Source: Petrocella sp024636985
GTDB lineage: Bacteria; Bacillota; Clostridia; Lachnospirales; Vallitaleaceae
Length of the DNA: 64,000 nucleotides
NCBI GenBank assembly: GCA_024636985.1
Contig: JAGXFY010000026.1
Coordinates: 10,995 to 74,994 of the forward strand
Direction: 5' to 3'
Below the pieces are notes generated by a model. The model had not been told where the DNA came from. It saw only the letters and a program-made list of their open reading frames with translations, and searched no databases. Position numbers and translations under genes: made by a program. This document shows positions 18,787-27,260 of this stretch, piece after piece (position 1 is the stretch's first letter; every line of letters begins with the position of its first letter).

Positions 18787-19221
18787 ATGTATACTAAAAA
18801 GGTAATGGATCATTTTCAAAACCCAAGAAATATGGGTGAGATTGAAGGCGCTTCCGGTGTAGGCACAGTTGGTAATGCAAAGTGTGGCGATATTATGAGA
18901 ATCTACTTGGATATTGAAGATGAGATTATAAAAGATGTTAAGTTTAAGACTTTTGGATGTGGTGCTGCAGTTGCTACCAGTTCTATGGCAACTGAATTGG
19001 TAAAAGGAAAGACAGTTAAAGAAGCCATGGAAGTAACCAATAAGGCAGTAATGGAAGCACTTGATGGTCTTCCAAGAGCAAAAGTGCATTGTTCACTTCT
19101 TGCAGAAGAAGCACTTCAAGCAGCACTATGGGATTATGCAAAGAAAAACGGTATCGTTATTGAAGGATTAGTAGAACCTAAGCCTTTTGAAGAGCATGAG
19201 GAAGAAGAAGAAGAATTTTAG
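18787..19221 (+). CDS. iscU: Fe-S cluster scaffold protein
   Basis: 144 residues. The three ligand cysteines are C33 (NAKCGD), C58 (FGCGAA) and C102 (KVHCSLL), with the adjacent aspartate D35. MYTKKVMDHFQNPRNMGE is the standard start. The C-terminus ends in an acidic tail (EEHEEEEEEF), somewhat longer than in E. coli IscU. It assembles [2Fe-2S] clusters with IscS. Nothing for HscA/HscB or ferredoxin is present, as is usual in Clostridia. Confidence 0.95.
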   Translation: MYTKKVMDHFQNPRNMGEIEGASGVGTVGNAKCGDIMRIYLDIEDEIIKDVKFKTFGCGAAVATSSMATELVKGKTVKEAMEVTNKAVMEALDGLPRAKVHCSLLAEEALQAALWDYAKKNGIVIEGLVEPKPFEEHEEEEEEF

Positions 19222-19230
19222 AGGAAAGTT

Positions 19231-20322
19231 ATGAATACTAAAACAGTTGTAGTGGGGATGTCCGGAGGTGTGGATTCATCTGTAGCAGCCTACCTATTAA
19301 AAGAAGCAGGTTATAATGTCATTGGTGTTACCATGCAAATATGGCAGAATGAAGAAAGAGACCTTGAAGAAGAAGAAGGTGGTTGCTGTGGCCTCTCGGC
19401 AGTAGATGATGCCAGAAGAGTAGCCCAGTCACTTGACATACCTTATTATGTTATGAATTTCAAGGAAGAATTCAACCGTGAAGTTATTGATTATTTTGTA
19501 GAATCCTATAAAGAAGGCAAGACACCCAATCCTTGTATTGCTTGTAACCGAAAAGTAAAATGGGAATCTTTGTTGACTCGCAGTATGAACATTGGTGCTG
19601 ATTTCATTGCTACTGGACATTATGCTAAAGTGGTCAAGCTGGAAAATGGTAGATATGCTTTAAAACAATCGGTAACCATAAAAAAAGACCAGACCTATGC
19701 CTTATATAACCTAACACAGGATCAGCTTAGTAAGACCTTGATGCCTGTTGGTGATTATGATAAGGACACGGTGCGAATTATAGCAGAAAAAATTAATCTA
19801 AGAATTGCCAATAAACCGGACAGTCAAGACATATGTTTTGTACCGGATGGTGACTATGGAAAATTCCTTGAAACCTACACCGGAGAAAAACCCTTAGAAG
19901 GTAACTTTGTAGATGAAAAAGGTAATATTTTAGGGCGTCACAAAGGCATCGTTCATTACACGATAGGTCAAAGGAAGGGGCTTGGTTTGAGCCTTGGAAA
20001 ACCGGGATTTGTAACGGCAATTAGACCGGAAACTAGGGAAGTGGTTATAGGCGATAATAAGGATACCTTTGCTTTTTCCCTACTTGCCAATCAATTGAAT
20101 TTTATGCCATTTGAGAAACTGGAAGGCGAAAAGTTTTTCACAGCAAAAATCAGATATAGCCATAAACCTGCCGGTTGTCATGTTAAGATGGTTGATCATG
20201 ATTTAATGGAAGTAAGATTTGAAGATGCTCAAAGGGCGATTACCCCTGGACAAGCAGTGGTTCTATATGACGGTGAACTTGTTGTAGGTGGGGGGACCAT
20301 CATTCGTGCTCTTAATGAATAA
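19231..20322 (+). CDS. mnmA: tRNA-specific 2-thiouridylase
   Basis: 363 residues. The PP-loop ATP site GMSGGVDSSVAAYLL is at residues 9-23, the catalytic cysteines are in TPNPCIACNRKVKW and in the SQDICFVPDGDY segment, and IGQRKGLGLS follows. MnmA adds the 2-thio group to wobble U34 of tRNAs for Lys, Glu and Gln, using sulfur relayed from the adjacent IscS. It is the last gene of the isc operon and ends at a terminator. Confidence 0.96.
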   Translation: MNTKTVVVGMSGGVDSSVAAYLLKEAGYNVIGVTMQIWQNEERDLEEEEGGCCGLSAVDDARRVAQSLDIPYYVMNFKEEFNREVIDYFVESYKEGKTPNPCIACNRKVKWESLLTRSMNIGADFIATGHYAKVVKLENGRYALKQSVTIKKDQTYALYNLTQDQLSKTLMPVGDYDKDTVRIIAEKINLRIANKPDSQDICFVPDGDYGKFLETYTGEKPLEGNFVDEKGNILGRHKGIVHYTIGQRKGLGLSLGKPGFVTAIRPETREVVIGDNKDTFAFSLLANQLNFMPFEKLEGEKFFTAKIRYSHKPAGCHVKMVDHDLMEVRFEDAQRAITPGQAVVLYDGELVVGGGTIIRALNE

Positions 20323-20340
20323 AAAAATATAAAATGAATC

Positions 20341-20397
20341 AAAAAACACCACCAAATCTTTGATTATAAAATCAATGTGTTTGAAGGTGTTTTTTTA
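20341..20397 (+). terminator. Terminator after mnmA
   Basis: AAACACC at 20344-20350 pairs with GGTGTTT from 20386, enclosing a second TTGATT/AATCAA stem. A T-run follows. It can also serve the convergent PHP gene. Confidence 0.8.
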
Positions 20398-20417
20398 ATT
20401 TAGAAATGTCAGAAGAC

Positions 20418-21227
20418 CTAGTTGAAGCCAATTTGTCTTGGCACCCTTTTTTGGAATACGGTGTAGGACTTGAATCCGATGTCCTTTAGGTGTTTTTCAA
20501 CGACATCAAAAGAGGTGGCTACATTCTCAGGACGATGGGCATCCGATCCAATAGTCAGTAATTCTCCACCAAGTTGATGGTATCTTTTTAGAACTTCATA
20601 ACTTGGATGGGGTTGATCTAATTTGTAAACATAGCCGCTTGTATTGACTTCGAGGGCTTTATCTTTACGTATCAAAGTGGTCAAGATTGCATCAAAAACA
20701 TCAGAAAAATCGGCATATGTATATTTTTTATTAACATCTCTGCGCCAATACCTTATGACATAATCAAGATGCCCTAAAGCATCAAAGTCGTCAAAATGTT
20801 GAACATTAAAGAGGGTATCTTCGAAGATGCTGAAATAGCCCTCATTTCGAGTTAAGCCATCAAAATAAGTTGGCTCATAAGGATCTTTACCTTTTGCTAA
20901 ATGTGTGGAACTAATGATGAAATCAAATTCATGACTCCGGGCTAACTGACGTAGAGGCTCATGTAAATGCTTTTCTATTCCAAACTCAATGCCTGTTAAC
21001 AATAGGAAGTCATCGCTTAAAGTAGCTCTGACATCTTCAATGGCTTGGATATATGTGTACACATCTAATTCGCCGGCAATACCCTCGTAGATAAAATCAA
21101 TATCATGGTGGTCCGTAAAGGCTAAGGTATTTAGACCCTTTTCTTTTGCAGCCTTTATCATATCTGACATGGATGCTTGACTGTCGAATGAAAAATAAGT
21201 GTGGTTGTGTAGATCTGAACGTATCAT
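20418..21227 (-). CDS. PHP-domain histidinol-phosphatase-type hydrolase
   Basis: 269 residues. The PHP metal motifs are visible: SDLHNHTYFSFDSQ (4-17), FTDHHDIDF (near 38), GIEFGIEKH (near 80), and the C-terminal GSDAHRPENV. This matches the HisJ/HisK-type histidinol phosphate phosphatase family, which makes histidinol. Close relatives act on other phosphoesters, so the substrate is unproven. Start after AAAGGAGAAAT. It is alone, converging on mnmA. Confidence 0.85.
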   Translation of the reverse strand: MIRSDLHNHTYFSFDSQASMSDMIKAAKEKGLNTLAFTDHHDIDFIYEGIAGELDVYTYIQAIEDVRATLSDDFLLLTGIEFGIEKHLHEPLRQLARSHEFDFIISSTHLAKGKDPYEPTYFDGLTRNEGYFSIFEDTLFNVQHFDDFDALGHLDYVIRYWRRDVNKKYTYADFSDVFDAILTTLIRKDKALEVNTSGYVYKLDQPHPSYEVLKRYHQLGGELLTIGSDAHRPENVATSFDVVEKHLKDIGFKSYTVFQKRVPRQIGFN

Positions 21228-21603
21228 ATTATTTCTCCTTTAAGATTATCCAATAGGGTTAAAGGGTATAAAAAGTCTCACTAAATTCATATTCACTATT
21301 ACGTTGACGTCTTAACCAAAGATTAAAATAATTCTAACATAGAATTCGTGGTATATAAACAAAAATGAAGGGAATTCATAAATCGCTTGTTTTATACCTA
21401 GGATACATGGTAATATAGTCTTGGTTATTTACGAGAACATAATATTTATTTTACAAAAATATGACATTTATGGTATTGACATATGGTTAGAGGGTCAAAA
21501 CTAAGTTTCACTAAATTCACATACAAGTTATGCGAAAGTTCAACTATATAGTTTTGACACCTTAACCAACTTATCAATGATTTTGATTTAGGAGGATATT
21601 ACA
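21228..21603. promoter_or_regulatory. Regulatory region upstream of the Na/Pi symporter with paired repeats
   Basis: Two related blocks are present. One, near 21270-21318, contains GTCTCACTAAATTCATATTC and ends GACGTCTTAACCAAAG. The other, 21494-21570, contains GTTTCACTAAATTCACATAC and ends GACACCTTAACCAAC. The second also holds a perfect inverted repeat, GTCAAAACTA (21494-21503) with TAGTTTTGAC (21549-21558). A possible -35 TTGACA lies at 21477-21482. No gene is seen. Confidence 0.5.
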
Positions 21604-23274
21604 ATGGACTGGGTTGGATTTCAAAATGCACTTTTTAATGTTTTTGCACTATTTGGCGGATTTGGTATGTTTTTGTATGGTATGCATATTATGGCAGATG
21701 GTTTGCAAAAAACAGCCGGAAATAAAATGAAAAACCTACTTGGTGCATTAACCAATAACAGATTTGTAGGTGTTATTGTGGGTGCACTTGTAACAGCTAT
21801 TGTGCAAAGTAGTTCAGCCAGTACAGTTATGGTAATCGGATTTGTAAATGCAGGTCTGATGAACTTGGTTCAAGCAACAGGTGTTATTATGGGTGCCAAT
21901 ATCGGTACAACCATTACATCTTGGATTGTATCAAGTGGGGAATGGATGGTATTTTTCAAGCCTGAGAAGATAGCACCCCTCATCATGGGTCTCGGTGCAA
22001 GTATACTGTTCTTCTCAAAGGATAAAAAAAAGCAACAGATTGGTGAGATTCTTGTTGGTTTTTCCTTGATTTTTATTGGTTTAGAGCTAATGAAGTCAGG
22101 TATAACACCCTATAAAGATTCACAAGTTTTTAAAGATGCATTTATCGTACTTGGTAAAAATCCGATTCTAGCAGTTTTTGCTGGAGCGGTGGTAACAGCA
22201 ATCATTCAAAGCAGTTCCGCTTCAGTCGGTATCCTTCAAACGTTGGCTGCAACAGGTATCATACCCTTTAGTGCGGCCTTATATATTGTACTGGGTCAAA
22301 ACATAGGAACAACCGTCACGGCCATGTTATCGAGTATCGGTGCAAGTAAAACAGCCAAAAGAGCTGCTTATGTCCATTTATTATTTAATGTTTTTGGAAC
22401 GGTGTTGTTTACGGCGGGTACATTCGTGTACTTTGAGTTTTTTGATATGAATCATGGCCATGCAATCATTACAATGACACAGATTTCCATATTCCATACA
22501 TTCTTTAATGTAACCAATACGGCATTATTGCTACCTTTTACTAATCAGCTTGCAGCACTCGCAGAAAAGATTGTACCGGGCGTTGATCGACAAGTGGAGG
22601 ATGAAGAGGAACTCACCCTACGACACTTGGATGAAAGAATCTTGGAAACCCCAACTTTTGCAGTAGAAAATGCAATAAAAGAAGTAGCTCGTATGGGGGA
22701 ATTGGCTGTTGAGAATACACGGTTAGCTGTTGAAGCATTAATTGAGAAAGACAACAAGAAAATAGCTGAGGTCATCAGCAATGAAAAGAGAATCAATAAA
22801 CTTGAAAAGCTAATTACAGACTATTTGATAAAAATCAGCAACTCTGTTTTGAATGAACATCAAAATCTTGTTATAACCAATCTTTTCCATTCGGTCAATG
22901 ACATCGAACGTGTTGGTGACCATGCTGAAAACATTGCAGAGCTAGCCAAGTACTATGTTGATAATGAACTCAAATTCTCAGAGGAAGCAGAGGAAGAATT
23001 TATAGTTATTTCCAAGCTGGCGCTGGATACCATACGACTTGCAGTTGAGGCTAGAAGAGATGATAATGCTGATTTAGTCAAAAAAGTTGAATCGAATGAA
23101 GAAGAAATGGATGTTATGGAGGAGTATTTGAGAGGTCAGCACATAAAAAGACTTGGTAAAAATCTTTGTGATTCATCAACCGGTGTTGTCTTTTTGGACT
23201 CCATCAGTAACCTTGAAAGAATTACAGACCATGCATTGAATTTGGCTTACTATGTTAAGGATGAGATTATATAG
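21604..23274 (+). CDS. Na/phosphate symporter with C-terminal PhoU-like domain
   Basis: 556 residues, start after AGGAGG. The membrane half (about 1-320) has two inverted NptA repeats, each with the signature QSSSAS (TAIVQSSSASTVM near 65 and TAIIQSSSASVGI near 203), plus GANIGTT and GQNIGTT. Residues about 345-550 are a PhoU-like helical domain (VENAIKEVARMGELAVENTR; DIERVGDHAENIAELA; NLERITDHALNLA). The family imports phosphate with sodium, and the PhoU part is thought to regulate it. It is a single gene, followed by a structured repeat. Confidence 0.93.
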   Translation: MDWVGFQNALFNVFALFGGFGMFLYGMHIMADGLQKTAGNKMKNLLGALTNNRFVGVIVGALVTAIVQSSSASTVMVIGFVNAGLMNLVQATGVIMGANIGTTITSWIVSSGEWMVFFKPEKIAPLIMGLGASILFFSKDKKKQQIGEILVGFSLIFIGLELMKSGITPYKDSQVFKDAFIVLGKNPILAVFAGAVVTAIIQSSSASVGILQTLAATGIIPFSAALYIVLGQNIGTTVTAMLSSIGASKTAKRAAYVHLLFNVFGTVLFTAGTFVYFEFFDMNHGHAIITMTQISIFHTFFNVTNTALLLPFTNQLAALAEKIVPGVDRQVEDEEELTLRHLDERILETPTFAVENAIKEVARMGELAVENTRLAVEALIEKDNKKIAEVISNEKRINKLEKLITDYLIKISNSVLNEHQNLVITNLFHSVNDIERVGDHAENIAELAKYYVDNELKFSEEAEEEFIVISKLALDTIRLAVEARRDDNADLVKKVESNEEEMDVMEEYLRGQHIKRLGKNLCDSSTGVVFLDSISNLERITDHALNLAYYVKDEII

Positions 23275-23325
23275 TAATTATTTATGTAGAAGAGAAATAC
23301 TATTGAGCTTGTTATACAGTCTGTG

Positions 23326-23347
23326 CAGGAACTTCATAATCGATGTT
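23326..23347 (+). repeat. Short intergenic motif (CAGGAACTTCATAATCGAT type), copy 1
   Basis: Matches the motifs at 23539-23563 and 36885-36910 (CCAGGAACTTCA, then GTCG/ATCG and TTGA-like bases). It lies 3' of the symporter gene. Confidence 0.65.
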
Positions 23348-23413
23348 AGTAAGTGCTATAGAAGTAGGCCGATTTTTGTTTGGAAATTATTTTGAAAAAT
23401 AAACAGTTAATAT

Positions 23414-23485
23414 AAGCAGTAAGTATATGTTTTTGACGGATTGTCCTTAGGGAAAGACAGATGAAATAGATACTTACTGTTTTTA
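23414..23485 (+). repeat. Long hairpin repeat B, copy 1; likely terminator of the Na/Pi symporter gene
   Basis: CAGTAAGTAT at 23417-23426 pairs with ATACTTACTG at 23470-23479, followed by a T-run. Between them lie GATTGTCC and GGGAAAGACAG, shared with copy 2 at 31321-31388. It would work as an intrinsic terminator. Confidence 0.8.
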
Positions 23486-23513
23486 TTTGGAAGAAATGTG
23501 AAACCTAGTAAAT

Positions 23514-23563
23514 AGGTCCTATGAAAACACACGCAGTTCCAGGAACTTCATAGTCGATATTGA
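23514..23563 (+). repeat. Composite intergenic motif (AGGTCCTATGAAAAC plus CCAGGAACTTCATAG)
   Basis: AGGTCCTATGAAAAC at 23514-23528 recurs at 31285-31303 and, modified, at 37152-37170. CCAGGAACTTCATAGTCGAT at 23539-23558 recurs at 23326 and 36885. No open frame is associated. Confidence 0.7.
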
Positions 23564-23607
23564 CTAAGGCTTTATTTGTGAAAAGTACAAAATTTCAACT
23601 GAAAACC

Positions 23608-23635
23608 TTGTAATTTATTTGTAGAATGTTATAAT
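23608..23635 (+). promoter_or_regulatory. Promoter of cggR-gap
   Basis: TTGTAA at 23608-23613, 16-base spacer, TATAAT at 23630-23635. The predicted start near 23642 places the CggR operator in the transcribed leader. Confidence 0.65.
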
Positions 23636-23676
23636 AAGAATGTGCTTATTTGTTGAAGCATTTTTTTACAAACAAC

Positions 23677-23713
23677 TTGGGACGAAAAATGACAACAGGG
23701 ACCAAATGGGTCC
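23677..23713 (+). promoter_or_regulatory. CggR-type operator
   Basis: Two direct GGGAC half-sites at 23679-23683 and 23698-23702, 19 bases apart. The first is followed by GAAAAATGACA and the second by a GGTCC arm. This closely resembles the layout of the Bacillus subtilis CggR operator as I recall it. It lies between the promoter and the cggR start, where a bound tetramer would block elongation until fructose-1,6-bisphosphate weakens it. Confidence 0.7.
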
Positions 23714-23724
23714 GGGAGTTGATT

Positions 23725-24759
23725 ATGGAAGCATATACTGCCGCTTTACAGAAAATAATTCCAAAAGAGTTGACCGTATTAAGACGTAGATACAAAGTCC
23801 TTAGAGGTATTCATCTTTTTCAACCTATCGGTAGACGTTCTCTGTCGGATCGAATACACTTAAGTGAAAAGTTGATTCGTACAGATACTGAGTTTATGCG
23901 TGATGAAGGCTTTATTTCTTCATCTGGCTCAGGGATGATGCTTGAACCTATGGGTATACAATTGCTCAATGATTTGAAAGATTTTATGGAGCAGATTGAA
24001 GGTCTAAGTACAATTGAAGAACAGATCAAAGACATCCTTGAATGTGAGGAAGTTGTCATTGTATCTGGTGATGCGGATTTGGATGATGAGGCTATTTATA
24101 ATATTGGTCATGCAGCAGCTAAAGTTTTACTTAGGAATATCACGAATAATGATATTATTGCACTTACTGGCGGATCAACTGTTCATCGGATGATTGAAGC
24201 CATACCATCAAGCCCTATAAAGGCGAAGAATGTATATGTCGTACCGGCTAGAGGTAGTCTTGGGAATAATGTGTCATATCAAGCCAATACTCTAGTGGCT
24301 ATGCTCGCTGAAAAAATTCACTCAAACTATACTTTATTAAATATTCCGGATAATCTGAGTCAAAAATCTCTTGAAAGTGTACGAGAAGAACCGGAGATTC
24401 AAGAAACACTGAATAAGCTTATAAAATCCAATATACTCATTTATGGTATTGGAAATGCAAATAAAATGTCGGAACGTAGGAATCTTGGACAGGATATAGT
24501 CAAGCATCTTTCGGACCATCATGCGATGGCTGAAGCTTTAGGTTATTATTTTAACCAACAAGGTGAAGTTATTTACGCATCTAGATCAATTGGTATAACA
24601 ATGGATCAAATGACTGAATTAAAATATCCAATAGCGGTGGCTGGAGGTCATAGTAAATCTGATGCAATTTTATCAGTTAAGAAGCTATTAAGTCGTGGAT
24701 GTGTTATAATGGACGAGGGTGCGGCAAACGGTGTTATAGCACTTTCGAAGCATAAATAG
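23725..24759 (+). CDS. cggR: Central glycolytic genes regulator (SorC/DeoR type)
   Basis: 344 residues from the ATG at 23725, preceded by GGGAG. An upstream in-frame ATG at 23650 would run through the operator and is rejected. The N-terminal winged helix spans about 15-75 (LLRGIHLFQPIGRRSLSDRI region) and the C-terminal sugar-phosphate-binding domain about 90-340 (IALTGGSTVHRMIEAIP, VVPARGSLGN, GGHSKSDAILS). CggR represses gap-pgk-tpi-gpmI-eno and is released by fructose-1,6-bisphosphate. It is 91 bases upstream of gap, and the operator in its own leader fits autoregulation. Confidence 0.93.
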   Translation: MEAYTAALQKIIPKELTVLRRRYKVLRGIHLFQPIGRRSLSDRIHLSEKLIRTDTEFMRDEGFISSSGSGMMLEPMGIQLLNDLKDFMEQIEGLSTIEEQIKDILECEEVVIVSGDADLDDEAIYNIGHAAAKVLLRNITNNDIIALTGGSTVHRMIEAIPSSPIKAKNVYVVPARGSLGNNVSYQANTLVAMLAEKIHSNYTLLNIPDNLSQKSLESVREEPEIQETLNKLIKSNILIYGIGNANKMSERRNLGQDIVKHLSDHHAMAEALGYYFNQQGEVIYASRSIGITMDQMTELKYPIAVAGGHSKSDAILSVKKLLSRGCVIMDEGAANGVIALSKHK

Positions 24760-24850
24760 TCAATAAGCTGTTTTACAGCTTTAGATTTATGGTCCTTTAG
24801 GGCTCTAAGTCATAGATAAAAACAATAATATATTCTAGGAGGAAACAAAA

Positions 24851-25858
24851 ATGACAAAAATCGCAATTAATGGTTTTGGACGTATCGGTCGTCTTGCATT
24901 TAGACAAATGTTCGATGCAGAAGGTTATGAAATCGTAGGTATCAACGACTTAACAGATGCTAAAACATTGGCTCACTTGTTGAAGTATGACTCAGCACAA
25001 GGTAGATTTGGTAAAGAAGTTACAGCTACAGAAGATTCAATTATTGTAGAAGGAAAAGAAATTAAGATCTATGCTCAAAGAGATCCTAAAGAACTTCCTT
25101 GGGGTGAATTGGATGTTGACGTTGTACTTGAATGTACAGGATTTTTTGCAGATAAAGACAAAGCTTCAGCGCATATTACAGCTGGTGCAAAAAAAGTTGT
25201 TATATCAGCACCTGCTACAGGTGATTTAAAAAGCGTTGTATTTGGCGTTAATGAGAACGTTCTAGATGGTTCAGAAACAGTTGTTTCAGCTGCTTCTTGT
25301 ACAACAAACTGTTTAGCACCAATGGCAGATACACTAAACAAATTAGCTAAAATTGAAAAAGGTTTCATGACTACAATTCATGCTTATACCAATGACCAAA
25401 ACACATTAGATGCACCTCATGCAAAAGGTGACTTAAGAAGAGCTAGAGCAGCAGCGGCTAACATCGTACCTAATACAACAGGTGCAGCTAAAGCAATCGG
25501 TCTTGTAATTCCTGAGCTTAATGGTGTTCTTGATGGCGCAGCACAACGTGTTCCAGTAATCACAGGTTCATTAACAGAATTAGTATCTGTTGTGAATGGT
25601 GAAGTAACAGTGGATCAAGTGAATGCAGCTATGAAAGCAGCAGCTAATGCTTCTTTCGGTTACAATGAAGAGCCTATTGTTTCAACTGACGTAATCGGAA
25701 TCACTTTTGGTTCATTATTTGATGCAACTCAAACAAAAGTAACACCACTTGGTAATGGTCAATCTCTTGTTAAGACAGTTTCATGGTATGACAATGAGAA
25801 CTCCTATACTAGCCAAATGGTTAGAGTTATCAAATACTTAGATGAATTAAGCAAGTAA
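24851..25858 (+). CDS. gap: Glyceraldehyde-3-phosphate dehydrogenase
   Basis: 335 residues, start after AGGAGG. The NAD-binding motif INGFGRIGRLAFRQ is at 5-18, the catalytic cysteine is in SAASCTTNCLAP (near 153), and the downstream HAYTNDQNTLDAPH and WYDNENSY are standard. It converts glyceraldehyde-3-phosphate to 1,3-bisphosphoglycerate. Codon use is that of a highly expressed gene. It follows cggR in the same transcript and is separated from pgk by a terminator-like hairpin and a long palindrome. Confidence 0.98.
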   Translation: MTKIAINGFGRIGRLAFRQMFDAEGYEIVGINDLTDAKTLAHLLKYDSAQGRFGKEVTATEDSIIVEGKEIKIYAQRDPKELPWGELDVDVVLECTGFFADKDKASAHITAGAKKVVISAPATGDLKSVVFGVNENVLDGSETVVSAASCTTNCLAPMADTLNKLAKIEKGFMTTIHAYTNDQNTLDAPHAKGDLRRARAAAANIVPNTTGAAKAIGLVIPELNGVLDGAAQRVPVITGSLTELVSVVNGEVTVDQVNAAMKAAANASFGYNEEPIVSTDVIGITFGSLFDATQTKVTPLGNGQSLVKTVSWYDNENSYTSQMVRVIKYLDELSK

Positions 25859-25896
25859 TCCTCAATAAGTATAATAGAATTTAATATGATCCATAG

Positions 25897-25941
25897 ATGG
25901 GTCCGGTCTTGTAGCTTGACTATGCGGCCGGGCCCATTTTG
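25897..25941 (+). terminator. Hairpin between gap and pgk
   Basis: ATGGGTCCGG at 25897-25906 pairs with CCGGGCCCAT at 25928-25937, followed by TTTTG. It may partly terminate the cggR-gap transcript. Confidence 0.7.
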
Positions 25942-25982
25942 TTCTATATTAGAAAATTACTAATTTTCTAATATAGAACAAA
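25938..25982. repeat. Perfect 22-bp inverted repeat with one-base spacer
   Basis: 25938-25959 is the exact reverse complement of 25961-25982, with C at 25960 as centre. It reads TTGTTCTATATTAG at its outer edge and closes through AAAATTA/TAATTTT. It overlaps the T-run of the preceding hairpin. Confidence 0.95.
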
Positions 25983-25985
25983 TAT

Positions 25986-26013
25986 TTGAATTCCAAATTA
26001 TAACCAATATTAT
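25986..26013 (+). promoter_or_regulatory. Promoter of pgk-tpiA
   Basis: TTGAAT at 25986-25991, 16-base spacer, TATTAT at 26008-26013, about 27 bases before the pgk start. It would give pgk transcription independent of gap. Confidence 0.6.
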
Positions 26014-26039
26014 ATGAAGATTAGAAGGGAGCAGTAATT

Positions 26040-27230
26040 ATGTTTAGTAAAAAGACAGTAGAAGATATTCAGGTAGCAGGGAAACAAGTGTTAGTAAGAT
26101 GTGACTTTAATGTTCCAATCATTGATGGCGCAATAACAGATATTAACAGACTTGAAGGTGCATTGCCAACTATTAATAAGTTGATCAGCGAAGGCGCAAA
26201 AGTGATTTTATGCTCTCACTTAGGCAAGCCAAAAGGCCCGGATGCAAAATATTCATTAGCACCTGTTGCAACTAAGCTTTCTGAAATGTTAGGTAAAGAA
26301 GTTGTTTTTGCAGCGGACGATGAAGTCGTAGGTCCAAAAGCAAAAGCAGCAGTTGAAGCGATGCAAGACGGCGATGTTGTGCTTCTTGAAAACACAAGAT
26401 TCAGAGCTGAAGAATCTAAGAATGGAGAAGCTTTCTCAAAAGACCTTGCTTCATTAGCACAAATATTTGTAAATGATGCTTTTGGTACAGCGCATAGAGC
26501 CCATTGTTCTAATGTTGGTGTTACTGAGTATATGGAAACCAGTGTTGTTGGCTACTTGATGCAAAAAGAAATCGACTACCTTGGTAATGCGATAGAAAAC
26601 CCTGAAAGACCTTTCGTTGCTATTTTAGGTGGTGCAAAAGTTTCTGATAAGATTGATGTAATCAACAACCTGCTTGATAAAGTTAATACAATTATTATTG
26701 GTGGCGGCATGGCTTATACGTTTTTGAAAGCACTTGGAAATGACGTCGGAAGTTCATTGCTTGAAGGTGACAAATTAAATTATGCCCTTAAAATGATTGA
26801 TAAGGCAATGGAAAAGAATGTACGCTTCTTACTACCGATTGATCATGTTGTAGCCAAAGAGTTTAAGAATGATACAGAATTTAAGACCGTTCACCGTGGT
26901 GGTATTGAAGGTGAGTGGATGGGACTTGATATCGGTCCTGAAACACAAGCTTTATATGCAGATGCAATAAAAGGCGCTAAAACCGTTATATGGAATGGTC
27001 CAATGGGTGTGTTTGAATTCGATAATTTTGCAAATGGTACAAAAGCAATTGCTCAAGCTCTTGCAGATGCAGATTGTATTTCTATTATCGGTGGTGGTGA
27101 CTCTGCAGCAGCGGTTAACCAACTTGGATTTGGTGAAAGAATGTCTCATATCTCAACAGGTGGTGGTGCTTCCTTAGAATTTTTGGAAGGTAAGGAATTA
27201 CCCGGTCTTGCAGCAGCTGACAACAAATAG
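26040..27230 (+). CDS. pgk: Phosphoglycerate kinase
   Basis: 396 residues, start after AGAAGGGAGC. Signatures are VLVRCDFNVPIIDG (N-terminal substrate domain), CSHLGKPKGPD, LLENTRFRAEE, NDAFGTAHRAH, and the C-terminal nucleotide motif WNGPMGVFEFDNFANGTK with GGGDSAAAV. It makes ATP from 1,3-bisphosphoglycerate. It lies 30 bases upstream of tpiA with no terminator between. Confidence 0.98.
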   Translation: MFSKKTVEDIQVAGKQVLVRCDFNVPIIDGAITDINRLEGALPTINKLISEGAKVILCSHLGKPKGPDAKYSLAPVATKLSEMLGKEVVFAADDEVVGPKAKAAVEAMQDGDVVLLENTRFRAEESKNGEAFSKDLASLAQIFVNDAFGTAHRAHCSNVGVTEYMETSVVGYLMQKEIDYLGNAIENPERPFVAILGGAKVSDKIDVINNLLDKVNTIIIGGGMAYTFLKALGNDVGSSLLEGDKLNYALKMIDKAMEKNVRFLLPIDHVVAKEFKNDTEFKTVHRGGIEGEWMGLDIGPETQALYADAIKGAKTVIWNGPMGVFEFDNFANGTKAIAQALADADCISIIGGGDSAAAVNQLGFGERMSHISTGGGASLEFLEGKELPGLAAADNK

Positions 27231-27260
27231 ATTTATTTATGATTATATGGAGGTAATGAA

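Noticed and set aside
26995..27177. Open frames overlapping pgk and other genes in alternative frames
   Set aside because: They lie inside well-supported genes, have no ribosome site and show composition of shadow frames.
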